From Shewanella sp. Choline-02u-19 (lineage in GTDB: Bacteria; Pseudomonadota; Gammaproteobacteria; Enterobacterales; Shewanellaceae), in assembly GCF_002836205.1 (NCBI RefSeq), contig NZ_PJBE01000013.1:2170001-2234000 (forward strand): a stretch of 64,000 nucleotides of DNA. The letters are read 5' to 3'. Positions 1 through 8,485 of the stretch are shown here, piece by piece. Under the pieces are notes generated by a model. It worked only from the letters and a program-made list of their open reading frames with translations. It was not told the DNA's origin and ran no database searches. The position numbers and the translations under genes are program-made. Position 1 is the first letter of the stretch, and every line of letters begins with the position of its first letter.

Positions 1-1
1 A

Positions 2-241
2 CATCAGCATGTTGGGTGCTAGATCCGTTGCTAATATCGACAAATTTGGTTTTTCAGATAATAACATTTGAGTGATATTGCCCGGCCCGCAAGCCAGCTC
101 TAACACGCGAGCATCATCGGTGGGTAAATGGCTAATAAAAGAATCAAAGGTGTCTGAATACATAGCAAGATCCATGTATTTATCCTGATACCTTTGAGCC
201 AGCTTATCAAAGGTATTAACCGATATTTGATTATTATCCAT
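2..241 (-). CDS. Class I SAM-dependent methyltransferase, N-terminal part (cut by window edge)
   Basis: The first 80 codons of a minus-strand gene that runs off the left edge. The ATG at 241 opens a frame without stops to the edge. Residues 46-55 read VLELACGPGN, the glycine-rich motif I that binds S-adenosylmethionine in class I methyltransferases, and ATDLAPNML follows as the usual acidic end of the next strand. The substrate cannot be told from this part. The upstream side (higher coordinates) is gene-poor, so the gene probably has its own promoter between 242 and 400. Confidence 0.8.
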   Translation of the reverse strand, partial: MDNNQISVNTFDKLAQRYQDKYMDLAMYSDTFDSFISHLPTDDARVLELACGPGNITQMLLSEKPNLSILATDLAPNMLM

Positions 242-380
242 TCGCTATTCCCTAGCACTCAGTGCTTATCACTTATACCGCTTTTGATTAATTAATCATC
301 TACACTAGCTTGCAAGAGGCTGATTTACAACTGCTAGATGATCTCCTGTTTAATGTCCTGTTCAATATCATTTTAAGTGA

Positions 381-814
381 AAACAATACCCCCACAAGTT
401 GACTCATTCCGCTCGACATGGTCAAAATGCCAAGAGAGATATTAGTTGGCAAAAAATCAGAGCGGGTAATATCCCGACGTTCTTTATTGCAGATGGGGCC
501 GACTTCTCTCAGCCACCGTCAATGATGAGAGCTGCTGTGGCGGAAATACTAGGCAGTCAGACGCAGGGTATGCCGTGAAGTGAAGTGGGAACAGCCTGAA
601 TTATCTATTCAAGCCTAATGCTTCCGAAGGGACATTTGATGTCGATGGATTTACAAATGCCGCGGTGCCACCATTGCCAAAAGCCAGCTCGTTTATGCCC
701 CATAACGATTTGGCTGATCTATCCGTTATTGTTTTTCAAAATCCAAGTCAACGTCGTGGTGCTTCGCCCACACCAGAGCCAAGGGCAAAGCGCTTGCGCC
801 CGTTCTTGATTTAA
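381..814 (+). pseudogene. Decayed gene of unknown identity, frame broken near 576
   Basis: Two protein-like reading frames lie end to end. The first (381-578) has no start codon and contains RAGNIPTFFIADGADF and MMRAAVAEILGSQTQ. The second (584-814) is in another frame and contains NYLFKPNASEGTFDVDGF and SSFMPHNDLADLSVIVFQN. Both read like real protein rather than random translation, and together they would make one product of about 140 residues with a stop and a frameshift in the middle. I do not recognise the family. It may be debris left by insertion of the AT-rich island that follows. This is inference from the look of the translation only. Confidence 0.3.
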
Positions 815-1649
815 TAAGAGTCAATCCCTCAGCGCCCCGGCGAAATTGTCTGAAAAGCGAAAATGTCCAACGGGGAAGATGGTGTTATTCGCTGCCTAAG
901 TAGTTAGGGGGTTAGATTTCTGTTTTAAAATTGAAAATGCAGGAGCTGGAGCGTTGTCCTTTTCGAAACCAGTGTAGATGCGGCTGAGGCCTTTGATGGC
1001 ATGGCCAATTCTGCTCCATACAGAATTTGGCATTTCCTCCGTCCTTGGAGGTCAGATGTCTTCGTTGAGCTCACATGGACCCTTTCTTTTATAAAAAGTT
1101 GCAGCGAGCCTCAGTTGCGTCTGCACATACGCTGACCGCAGGTCATTGGAACCACCTTTGTCTGAAGGTAACGCATTTCTGCCCCAAAACGTGTTTGAAA
1201 TGGATATATCTTGAAGTTTAGCTGTTTGTATTTACCCTCAAAAAAATAATGTAACCTTCAAATGAGTGGCCAAATTATCTATACCACTACACTGACTTTA
1301 CCAATGGAGAATAGGGAAGGCATAAGACCTTTCAGGTTAGGCTCTAAAAAATGTCCAAGGAGCATTGACGATATAACCTTGAATGGTGAAAACTTCAAAC
1401 GAAAATCAGGTACCCCTCAACAGCAGCTTAAGCTAGAAACTAGGCTATAGATCGAATCGAATACATTCAGAAACCTCTCACAAATCTTTTGCTAGTCGCC
1501 AGCCAGAATGGTAAAGATGCTTTTACTTGGAGTTCTGTAAATAACTGTACTAATACTTAGACTGTAAATTTGGAAAACAGCTTGCTGAGCATCATTTTTA
1601 ACTGTAATATTAAAGAATAATATCAGCAACTTAGACGTGTCGTTGGAAT
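815..1649. other. Gene-poor stretch before the AT-rich island
   Basis: No convincing gene. Short open frames at 935-1126 and 1262-1450 have no clear ribosome binding site and no recognisable domain. The region is a plausible scar between the methyltransferase gene and the island, and must hold the promoter for the gene starting at 1650; an AT-rich segment around 1601-1625 (taatatt) is the likeliest place, but I cannot define it. Confidence 0.4.
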
Positions 1650-4322
1650 ATGGAAAGGGATATTAATTTAAAAAAAATAGCAGCATATTTTTCTCGGATT
1701 TCTTCTGAGGTAAAAATGCTAAATTGTTTAGGGCTTTATGATATTAATAAAATATCTGAAACAATTTGCATCCCATTGCTTAAAGAAATTTATTCACTAC
1801 CTAATTTAAAAAACCTGAATGCTACTCAGGATAATTTTCCAGCAATAGATCTAGCTTGTGATCAATCTAAAAAATCTTTTCAAATAACATCTACAAGTAG
1901 TTCAGCCAAAATATTAAATACGCTGACAAAGTATAAGAAGTATGGGTTAGATAAAATTTATATTAACGTTAAGGTGTTCATCCTTACCGAAAAGCAAAAG
2001 TCTTATACTTCTAAACAACTAATCCAAATAGCAAAGGAAACAAATTTTAATATACAAGATGACATTATTGATTTTTCTTCTCTATTAGTGATAATTGAAA
2101 GGGAACATGATGCTACGTTATCAGGTATTATTTTAGATATTTTAGATTCTGAATTTAAAAAAATTGACAAGTTCACTATTATTAGAGACAAATTAGATGG
2201 GTTACAAGAAAGAACGTTAGAAAAAATCAGTAATGAAATAAAAACAAAGAAGTATATCCCTAATGTTTATTGTGAACCTGTTCATGTGAAGAACAAAGCA
2301 AGGATTTTCTCTAACCCTCTATTTTTCCATAGGAAAATATTTCGTAAGTTAAGTAAAATCGATGTATCAATCCTCAATGAATATCTTAAAAAGTTGAATG
2401 TTGATGAAATACAATTTAATCCTCAGGAATTAGTAGAGTTAGTAAATAGTAAAGGTACATATAAGGAGTTTTTGAACTCTATAGAATCATTTGAAAAATA
2501 CATTAATCTGAAAGCGTCTGAGTTTGATAAGTATAATGCTTATGGTGATCAAGAGGTTGAAAATATTGGAGCCCCTGTAGATAAAGAGGATATGGCATCT
2601 TTATTAAAATATGCCATTTGGGGGGAGTTGTACCCGATAATTAATTTATTAAAGTCCATATTAGATGACATCAAATTAATTAAAAGCAAGGTGTTTTTAA
2701 TTACAAGTTTTGCAGGTCAGGGTAAGACAAACTTTCTATGCGACTTTGCTGAAAAATTTACAATAGCATTTGATATACCTACAGTATTTATCCCTGCTAG
2801 AGAATTGAATAAGTTTAGTGATAACCATATTACACAATTTATAACGAATCAGAGGTATTTTTCTACCATTAATGATAAGTTTGAGCTTTGTGAATTTGCA
2901 GAAAGCATCTCAGAGTCTAGAGGTACACCATTTTTGATCATAATAGATGGAATAAATGAGATTAAAAATAGTGAATCATTCAAATGTGAACTTATTGACT
3001 TTATAAATGTTTCTTCCCAATATATTGATATTAAGTTAATGGTTACATGCAGAAGTGAGTTTTTTGATAAAAATTTCGATTATTTAGCAAACTCATCACT
3101 TGAAAAAATGACTTATAGGATTAAAGATTTAAAACGAGAATTTACTGACTTACAATTAAGTAACGCGCTCAGATCTTACTTTAAATACTTTGAAATTGAA
3201 GGATCTCTTTCTAATTCAGCAAAATCTTTTTTATTAGATGATTTCTTATTATTGAGGATTTTTTGTGAATCCAGTGAAGGAACACATATTGGTAAGGTAA
3301 CAGAAATATATAAAGTTGAGCTATTTGAAACTTATATATTTAATGTTGTGGCGAAAAATTATTCAGTAACAGAAAAAAAACGATTGATGCCAACAATATT
3401 TAAATTAATTAAATCTATGCTCGAGGCTAATGATTTTATTAATATATCTCTTTCAAATCTTGATGCGCAGCAAATAAATATTGTAGAAAAACTAGTACAT
3501 GATGATATTATTTTAAGAAGAGAGTTGCCATCAGAAAGCTTATTAGATCTTGGGGCTGAACAGGTTAATTTTACTTATGATGAGTTAAGAGACTTCTTGA
3601 TTGCATTTTATTTTATTGATAAGTGCAATAACTTTAGTGGTGAAACCGCATTAGTCAGAGAGTGTATCGATATGATAAATAATACTCCTAGTCAAGAGGG
3701 TGTGATTAAGTATTTCTACTTGCTCACAAGGATTAAGAAGAATGTGGAAGCCTATACGGAAATTGAAAATATAACTAATTTCCACTCGATTTACTCTTCT
3801 TGTATTATGAGCATAAGGGAGCAGTTTCATACTGACAATGATCTTGTTATTGTTAATAAAATATTAAGTTCATATAAAGATAGAGAGCCTTTAAGAGTTA
3901 TGGCGTATAAACTTTTCATACAAAAAGATCTTACTAGGATATTAAATATTTCTGTCTTAATCGATTTTATAAATACAGTCGAAGACTGTGATTACAAAAC
4001 GTTCATCTCTATTATGCTCGATGACCATTATTCGAACTACCACTCTCGTTACTGTAAAGCTGATAAATATATTAGTGATTGTATAAAGGCTATTGAGGGG
4101 GGAAACAAAATCAGTGAAAATGGATTGACTTTCTCCATACAAGTGGCTGTCCTTTCAAATGGACATCTTCAATATGAACTTATAAATAGCATCAAAAACT
4201 TACCCGTTACAACTATAGAAAGTGCATGTGATTACTTAAATGTTGCAAAATGTAGTTTTCTTATGAACTTAAGAAATTCAATAAGGGAGAGTAAAAATAA
4301 TGCACCAATACTTACACTCTAA
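1650..4322 (+). CDS. SMEK-domain P-loop NTPase (STAND/NACHT-like), putative defence protein
   Basis: An 890-residue cytoplasmic protein. The N-terminus (about 1-150) resembles the SMEK domain, which I know from large bacterial ATPases; D67 followed by Q78-I79-T80 and K87 resembles a PD-(D/E)xK nuclease-type core, but that is inference. A P-loop with AGQGKTN lies at residues 355-361 and a Walker B strand ends in IDGINE at 432-437, the pattern of STAND/NACHT ATPases such as Avs proteins. The C-terminal 350 residues are helical with no repeat I can name. It is AT-rich, unlike the flanking chromosome, and its stop overlaps the start of the next gene by 23 bases, so the two are cotranscribed. The architecture (effector-like N-terminus, NTPase, sensor-like C-terminus) fits an anti-phage role, unproven here. 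Confidence 0.75.
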   Translation: MERDINLKKIAAYFSRISSEVKMLNCLGLYDINKISETICIPLLKEIYSLPNLKNLNATQDNFPAIDLACDQSKKSFQITSTSSSAKILNTLTKYKKYGLDKIYINVKVFILTEKQKSYTSKQLIQIAKETNFNIQDDIIDFSSLLVIIEREHDATLSGIILDILDSEFKKIDKFTIIRDKLDGLQERTLEKISNEIKTKKYIPNVYCEPVHVKNKARIFSNPLFFHRKIFRKLSKIDVSILNEYLKKLNVDEIQFNPQELVELVNSKGTYKEFLNSIESFEKYINLKASEFDKYNAYGDQEVENIGAPVDKEDMASLLKYAIWGELYPIINLLKSILDDIKLIKSKVFLITSFAGQGKTNFLCDFAEKFTIAFDIPTVFIPARELNKFSDNHITQFITNQRYFSTINDKFELCEFAESISESRGTPFLIIIDGINEIKNSESFKCELIDFINVSSQYIDIKLMVTCRSEFFDKNFDYLANSSLEKMTYRIKDLKREFTDLQLSNALRSYFKYFEIEGSLSNSAKSFLLDDFLLLRIFCESSEGTHIGKVTEIYKVELFETYIFNVVAKNYSVTEKKRLMPTIFKLIKSMLEANDFINISLSNLDAQQINIVEKLVHDDIILRRELPSESLLDLGAEQVNFTYDELRDFLIAFYFIDKCNNFSGETALVRECIDMINNTPSQEGVIKYFYLLTRIKKNVEAYTEIENITNFHSIYSSCIMSIREQFHTDNDLVIVNKILSSYKDREPLRVMAYKLFIQKDLTRILNISVLIDFINTVEDCDYKTFISIMLDDHYSNYHSRYCKADKYISDCIKAIEGGNKISENGLTFSIQVAVLSNGHLQYELINSIKNLPVTTIESACDYLNVAKCSFLMNLRNSIRESKNNAPILTL

Positions 4323-4662
4323 AGAAGTTGTTCTTGCCTTAGATATTATGCCAACATTTGAGGATTTCTGTGTAAAAATTAAAGTTAAACCTAACTCTTT
4401 TTCTAAAAGAATAGTTTGGAAAATATATAGAGAGATTTTTATTTTATCTACTGACTATAGTTTAGAGTACAGTCAATTTTATTCTGTTGAATATGGTAGT
4501 TTTTCAGAGTTTATTTGCAAGACTTTAGGTTGTGAGGTTGGACGTGATCTTTTGGATAGAAAACATGTTTTTATCATTCAACCTAATTTTCAATTACTCG
4601 ATGAAAACTATGGCGGTTCATACTTTGGAAAAGTATTGGAAATTTTATCGGAGAAAAAATGA
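4300..4662 (+). CDS. Small unknown protein of the radical SAM/NTPase cassette
   Basis: A 120-residue soluble protein that starts inside the end of the NTPase gene and overlaps the next start in an ATGA, the signature of translational coupling. The ATG is preceded by AAGGGAGAG about 14 bases upstream, acceptable for a start. It has no signal peptide, no membrane segment and no motif I recognise; it is rich in aromatic residues (FSEFICKTLG, YSQFYSVEYGSF). Its place between the NTPase and the radical SAM genes suggests an accessory or adaptor. Base composition matches the rest of the island. Confidence 0.7.
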   Translation: MHQYLHSKEVVLALDIMPTFEDFCVKIKVKPNSFSKRIVWKIYREIFILSTDYSLEYSQFYSVEYGSFSEFICKTLGCEVGRDLLDRKHVFIIQPNFQLLDENYGGSYFGKVLEILSEKK

Positions 4663-5057
4663 AAATAAAAACAGATTTTGTTTCTAATAGCTCATCTACA
4701 TCATTCATCTATATTTCAAAAGATGAATTAACAAAAGAGCGCTTTTTTGATGCGGCAGGCGTAGAGCTAGATAGCCCTCTTAGCAATATGTTTGATGATT
4801 TATATCACGCTGTAAATGATGCCATTGTTGATGGTACCAAAATACATCGAGAGGATGAGCTTCCTTCTAAAGACAAATATCCTGATTTTTCACAGGAAAC
4901 AATAAAACATGCTAAGGAAGCCCTATCTAAAGGGCATAATGTTGTAATTGGTGGGTTGAGTAGCGATGCCGAATTACCAGAAAGTTTTTTATGCGTCGAA
5001 TCATTTGAAATTGAATCTTCGGAGCTATTGATCAGTGCGTACAGCAATTATTGGTAA
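4659..5057 (+). CDS. Small protein with N-terminal FVSNSSSTSF motif, possible radical SAM substrate
   Basis: A 132-residue protein opening MKIKTDFVSNSSSTSFI. I recall the pattern MKIR-DFVTNSSSSSF at the start of many uncharacterised bacterial proteins; its function is not known to me. The rest is acidic (ERFFDAAGVELDSP, EDELPSKDKYPDF) with no domain I can name. It is translationally coupled to the gene before (ATGA overlap) and lies only 3 bases before the radical SAM gene. That adjacency makes it a candidate substrate or partner of the radical SAM enzyme, but small size and position are the only evidence. Confidence 0.7.
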   Translation: MKIKTDFVSNSSSTSFIYISKDELTKERFFDAAGVELDSPLSNMFDDLYHAVNDAIVDGTKIHREDELPSKDKYPDFSQETIKHAKEALSKGHNVVIGGLSSDAELPESFLCVESFEIESSELLISAYSNYW

Positions 5058-5060
5058 GTT

Positions 5061-6092
5061 ATGAAATTTAGAACATATAAAGATTTAGGTTACAGCACAT
5101 TATTTAATGCTAAAACAGGTTTTTTTGCTAGAGTTGAAGATAAAGGTGCACCGGAGCCGTTTTGGGCTCCACACGGCCCTGAATTATTAGATATTGCAAT
5201 TACAAATTGGTGCGATAAAGGCTGTGTTTTTTGCTATAGAGAGTCAGATAAGTCTGGAACTCATATGTCTTATAAGGACTATTGTTATGTAATAGATGCA
5301 GCAGAAAAAATGGGGGTTTATCAAGTTGCTCTTGGTGGAGGTAACCCCAACCAACATCCAGAGTTTATTAGCTTTTTAGAGTATACATACTCAAAAGGAA
5401 TTGTGCCGAATTATACTACGAACGGTAGAGGTCTTACTTCCGAGGTGTTAAAAGCGTCTAAAGAGTTTTGTGGAGCTGTAGCTGTAAGTGCCTATGCACC
5501 ATATATCGAAACAGAAGAAGCTATAAAAAAGTTAACCCAAATGAATATTAAAACGAACATTCACTTTTTATTAGATGCAAGTAGCATTACAAAAGCAATT
5601 GAATGGCTAAAAAAACCACCTTTATTACTAGAGGGGATTAATGCATTAGTTTTTTTAAATTATAAACCTACGGGTAGAAAAGTGTATGAGCAAAGGTTAT
5701 TAAGAAATAGCCCTCTCGTTCAAGAATTCTTTGCATTAGCAACCTCTAACGTTTCTAAGTTTAAAGTCGGTTTTGACTCATGTTGCGTTAGTGGCTTATT
5801 CGCTAGAACTGATGCTAATGTAAAAACAATTGAAGCTTGTGATGCTGGTAGATTCTCAATGTTTATATCAGAAGATATGAAAGCATATCCGTGCTCTTTT
5901 CAAAAAGAACTCCATGAAGGGGATGTGATTCCAGAAAATGGTAATTTCTTAGATATCTGGCAAAATTCAGATAATTTTACGGGATTTCGTGACTACTTCG
6001 CTTCGAACAGGTGTGGAGGCTGCTCTAGTAAGAAAATTTGTTTAAATGGATGTCCATTATTTGATGAAATTGTTGTTTGTGGTAATAGATAG
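5061..6092 (+). CDS. Radical SAM/SPASM domain protein
   Basis: A 343-residue enzyme. C51-x3-C55-x2-C58 (NWCDKGCVFCY) is the radical SAM motif that holds the 4Fe-4S cluster cleaving S-adenosylmethionine. GGGNP near residue 92 stands where GGEP lies in the family. The C-terminus holds a SPASM-type cysteine set (C318, C321, C327, C331, C340, in CGGCSSKKICLNGCP) that binds auxiliary Fe-S clusters, as in peptide-modifying maturases. There is no leader-binding RRE domain that I can see. It is the last gene of the AT-rich cassette, 3 bases after the small FVSNSSS protein. The likely role is modification of a protein or peptide made by the same operon, or of an unknown small molecule. It lacks the look of viperin homologues, which have no SPASM region. 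Confidence 0.85.
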   Translation: MKFRTYKDLGYSTLFNAKTGFFARVEDKGAPEPFWAPHGPELLDIAITNWCDKGCVFCYRESDKSGTHMSYKDYCYVIDAAEKMGVYQVALGGGNPNQHPEFISFLEYTYSKGIVPNYTTNGRGLTSEVLKASKEFCGAVAVSAYAPYIETEEAIKKLTQMNIKTNIHFLLDASSITKAIEWLKKPPLLLEGINALVFLNYKPTGRKVYEQRLLRNSPLVQEFFALATSNVSKFKVGFDSCCVSGLFARTDANVKTIEACDAGRFSMFISEDMKAYPCSFQKELHEGDVIPENGNFLDIWQNSDNFTGFRDYFASNRCGGCSSKKICLNGCPLFDEIVVCGNR

Positions 6093-6400
6093 TTGATACA
6101 TATACGCTGTTATGAATGATAACAATAGACTCGTAGCTACCGCTTGCTACATATGAGCTACATGGGCGTGGGATTTTTAAAGCCTTCCCCCTGTAACTCC
6201 ATGTATAGTAATCGGTTTTAGTTTGTATTTAATGTCCTTATTAGGACGTTACCGCATATTCGTTAGCCATATTTTCCCTAATGACACTCATCACTTCAAG
6301 AGCTTTAGCTCTAAATCGTTTATGTCCAATTTCAATTTAGACCAACTGCATCAAACTCTGCTGAGCTGACACTCGCATAACCACTATTTTAAAAGTAAGA
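6093..6400. other. Spacer after the island, with a short protein-like remnant
   Basis: No intact gene. On the minus strand 6241-6336 gives a 31-codon frame without a start (GHKRFRAKALEVMSVIREN then EYAVTS and stop) that reads like the C-terminal end of a real protein; I cannot name it. It may be what the island interrupted or an older decay product. The rest shows nothing. Confidence 0.3.
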
Positions 6401-6418
6401 AGCCACCTTTCGGTGGCT
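6401..6418 (-). terminator. Terminator hairpin after the phosphohexomutase gene
   Basis: A 7-bp stem AGCCACC/GGTGGCT with loop TTTC. On the minus strand it is followed by TCTTACTTTT, and it lies about 35 bases beyond the stop of the mutase gene. On the plus strand it is followed by TTTAT, so it may also stop read-through from the island. Confidence 0.7.
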
Positions 6419-6453
6419 TTATAGACTGTTCATCGAAATTTACTTTTAACCCA

Positions 6454-8175
6454 CTACTTAGGCAGTGACGCTTGATGCGCTTGGATAAATTCATCCATTT
6501 CAACTTGCGCCCGTAATTGAGCTGTAGCTAGCGTATCGCTAGCCGTCATTGCCACTACCACTTCGTAATAACACTTAATTTTTGGCTCAGTGCCTGATGG
6601 CCTAACAATGACTCTGGCGTCATTATCAAGGCGATAGATGAGTACATCACTGGCAGGCAAACTAATATCTTCTTCGCCTCCGTCTGCAAACAAGCGTTTA
6701 CCTAGGCTGATATCGTCGGTCGACACCACTTTGTGGCCTGCTATCGATTGTGGTGGATTGTCACGTAAATAAGCGCCAATGTTGGGCGTTGTCGGTTTTA
6801 GCGCAATACTTACCTGGCTATTAAGATGGAACCCATGCTGTTGATATATTGACTCTAATCTATCCCAAATCGTTAGCCCTTTGCTTGCAAGCTCTGCGGT
6901 CAACTGTGCAAAGCCAACTAATGCTGATAAACCGTCTTTGTCCCACACCATAGTGCCAAGCGTGTAACCGAGCGCTTCTTCATAGGCAAACAAAAATCGA
7001 TTATCGTCTGTTTGTTCGGTCATACCGACATTGGTCAGCCACTTAAAGCCGGTTAACGTTGTGCGACAAGTCGCGTCTAAACTGGTGGCAACTTTAGATA
7101 AAAGACTCGATGACACAATCGTGGTGCACGTGAATCGCTGATTATCGGGTGCATGTGTCAGTAGATAGTGGCCAAATAACACCCCGACTTGATCGCCAGT
7201 CAGCATTTGGTAATCACCATCCGATTTACGGACAGCAACGGCAAAGCGGTCCGCATCAGGATCGTTGGCACAAGCTAACATTGCGTTGTGCTTTTTAGCC
7301 TCCGCCATCACCATATCCATCGCCCCCTTCTCTTCAGGGTTTGGAAAGTTTACCGTTGGAAAATCACCATCGGGCAGCGCTTGAGCCGCGACAGAATAGA
7401 CCTTGGTAAAGCCAGCGTCTTTGAGCACATCAAGTGCCATTTCATTGCCCACGCCGTGCATAGCGGTGTAGGCGAGACTCACCTGCTCTGGCGCTGTTTG
7501 ATGTTGTAATACCGGTGATTGATGCACACCATCACGATAAGCCTGATAAAAATCATCTGACAAAATCTGTAAATGACCCGCGATTAATGCGTCATCTAAT
7601 GAGGTGACCTTTATCTGCTCGTTGGCGGCCTTTTCAATACACGCCGCGATACCACTGTCATGCGGTGGGATGATTTGCGCGCCATTGCCCCAATACACCT
7701 TATAACCATTGTATTGCGGGGGGTTATGGCTGGCTGTCACCACAATGCCAGCGGCTGCACCAAGGTGTAGCACACCAAATGCGACGAGTGGGGTCGCGGC
7801 AATTTTTTTCGTAAGGTAAACCTTAATCCCTAATCCACACAGCACACCGGCGGCATCTTCAGCAAACTGTTGTGAGTCATGGCGGCCGTCATATCCAATC
7901 ACTACACCGCGCGTGGCAATGTCACTGACTTGTGCCATTAAATACTTCCCCAGCCCTGCAGATGTTTGCTGTACAACTAAACGGTTCATCCGAGTCGGTC
8001 CTGCGCCCACTACGCCTCTAAGCCCTGCGGTACCAAATGCTAAACGCCCAGCAAAGCGAGCAGTGATAGCTTGTTCGTCACCCGCGTCAATCAAGGCTTG
8101 TAGCTCTGCACGCATTAGTGGGTCAGGGTCATTCTTAAGCCAATGCTGTACTCTAAATTTTAACTGCGTATCCAT
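6454..8175 (-). CDS. Phosphoglucomutase/phosphomannomutase family protein
   Basis: A 573-residue cytoplasmic phosphohexomutase that moves phosphate between C6 and C1 of a hexose, feeding glycogen or cell-surface sugar synthesis. The active-site serine is in TASHNPPQYNGYK (S149), the metal-binding loop is DPDADR, the sugar loop is EEALGY and the phosphate loop near the end is RPSGTEPKIK. All four signatures are intact. The length fits the 570-580 residue branch typified by Bacillus PgcA rather than the 450-residue ManB/GlmM branch. It stands alone, with its own terminator hairpin at 6401-6418. Glucose versus mannose preference cannot be read from the sequence. Confidence 0.93.
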   Translation of the reverse strand: MDTQLKFRVQHWLKNDPDPLMRAELQALIDAGDEQAITARFAGRLAFGTAGLRGVVGAGPTRMNRLVVQQTSAGLGKYLMAQVSDIATRGVVIGYDGRHDSQQFAEDAAGVLCGLGIKVYLTKKIAATPLVAFGVLHLGAAAGIVVTASHNPPQYNGYKVYWGNGAQIIPPHDSGIAACIEKAANEQIKVTSLDDALIAGHLQILSDDFYQAYRDGVHQSPVLQHQTAPEQVSLAYTAMHGVGNEMALDVLKDAGFTKVYSVAAQALPDGDFPTVNFPNPEEKGAMDMVMAEAKKHNAMLACANDPDADRFAVAVRKSDGDYQMLTGDQVGVLFGHYLLTHAPDNQRFTCTTIVSSSLLSKVATSLDATCRTTLTGFKWLTNVGMTEQTDDNRFLFAYEEALGYTLGTMVWDKDGLSALVGFAQLTAELASKGLTIWDRLESIYQQHGFHLNSQVSIALKPTTPNIGAYLRDNPPQSIAGHKVVSTDDISLGKRLFADGGEEDISLPASDVLIYRLDNDARVIVRPSGTEPKIKCYYEVVVAMTASDTLATAQLRAQVEMDEFIQAHQASLPK

Positions 8176-8485
8176 GGTTCACTCCAGTTTGTACCCGCTA
8201 GATAACCGTTATTAGTTTTATGCTCAATACTCGATAAGCATAAACGGCTACTGCAATTGAAAACGATTAGTATCCACACTAAGCCTAGCCCAAACAGAGA
8301 ACAAGATAATTTGCATTAAAGTTTTTACATCAAGTAAATGTCCGCTCAACGCGACTCATTTATCAAGCGCCCAAATTCCAATACGCATTACAATTGGTAA
8401 ACACAGCCAATAGATAGTGGTCGCAGCGAAGGTCACTGATAGTGTAAAATGGCCGCACAAACATTGATGACTGCGTAATAGAAAA
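8176..8485. other. Divergent promoter region, no gene
   Basis: A 310-base spacer between the divergent mutase and pseudouridine synthase genes. It must contain both promoters; I see no distinct operator, hairpin or open frame in it. Confidence 0.5.

Noticed and set aside
935..1126. Plus-strand frame reading SVDAAEAFDGMANSAPY and following residues
   Set aside because: It has no start codon or ribosome binding site, and other frames over the same bases look no worse, so chance cannot be excluded.
1262..1450. 62-codon frame before the island
   Set aside because: No ribosome binding site and no domain; the composition does not read like a folded protein.
4659..6092. Viperin-type antiviral system
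   Set aside because: Viperin homologues are radical SAM proteins without a SPASM cysteine set and have no such small-protein partner; this enzyme has the C-terminal cysteines.
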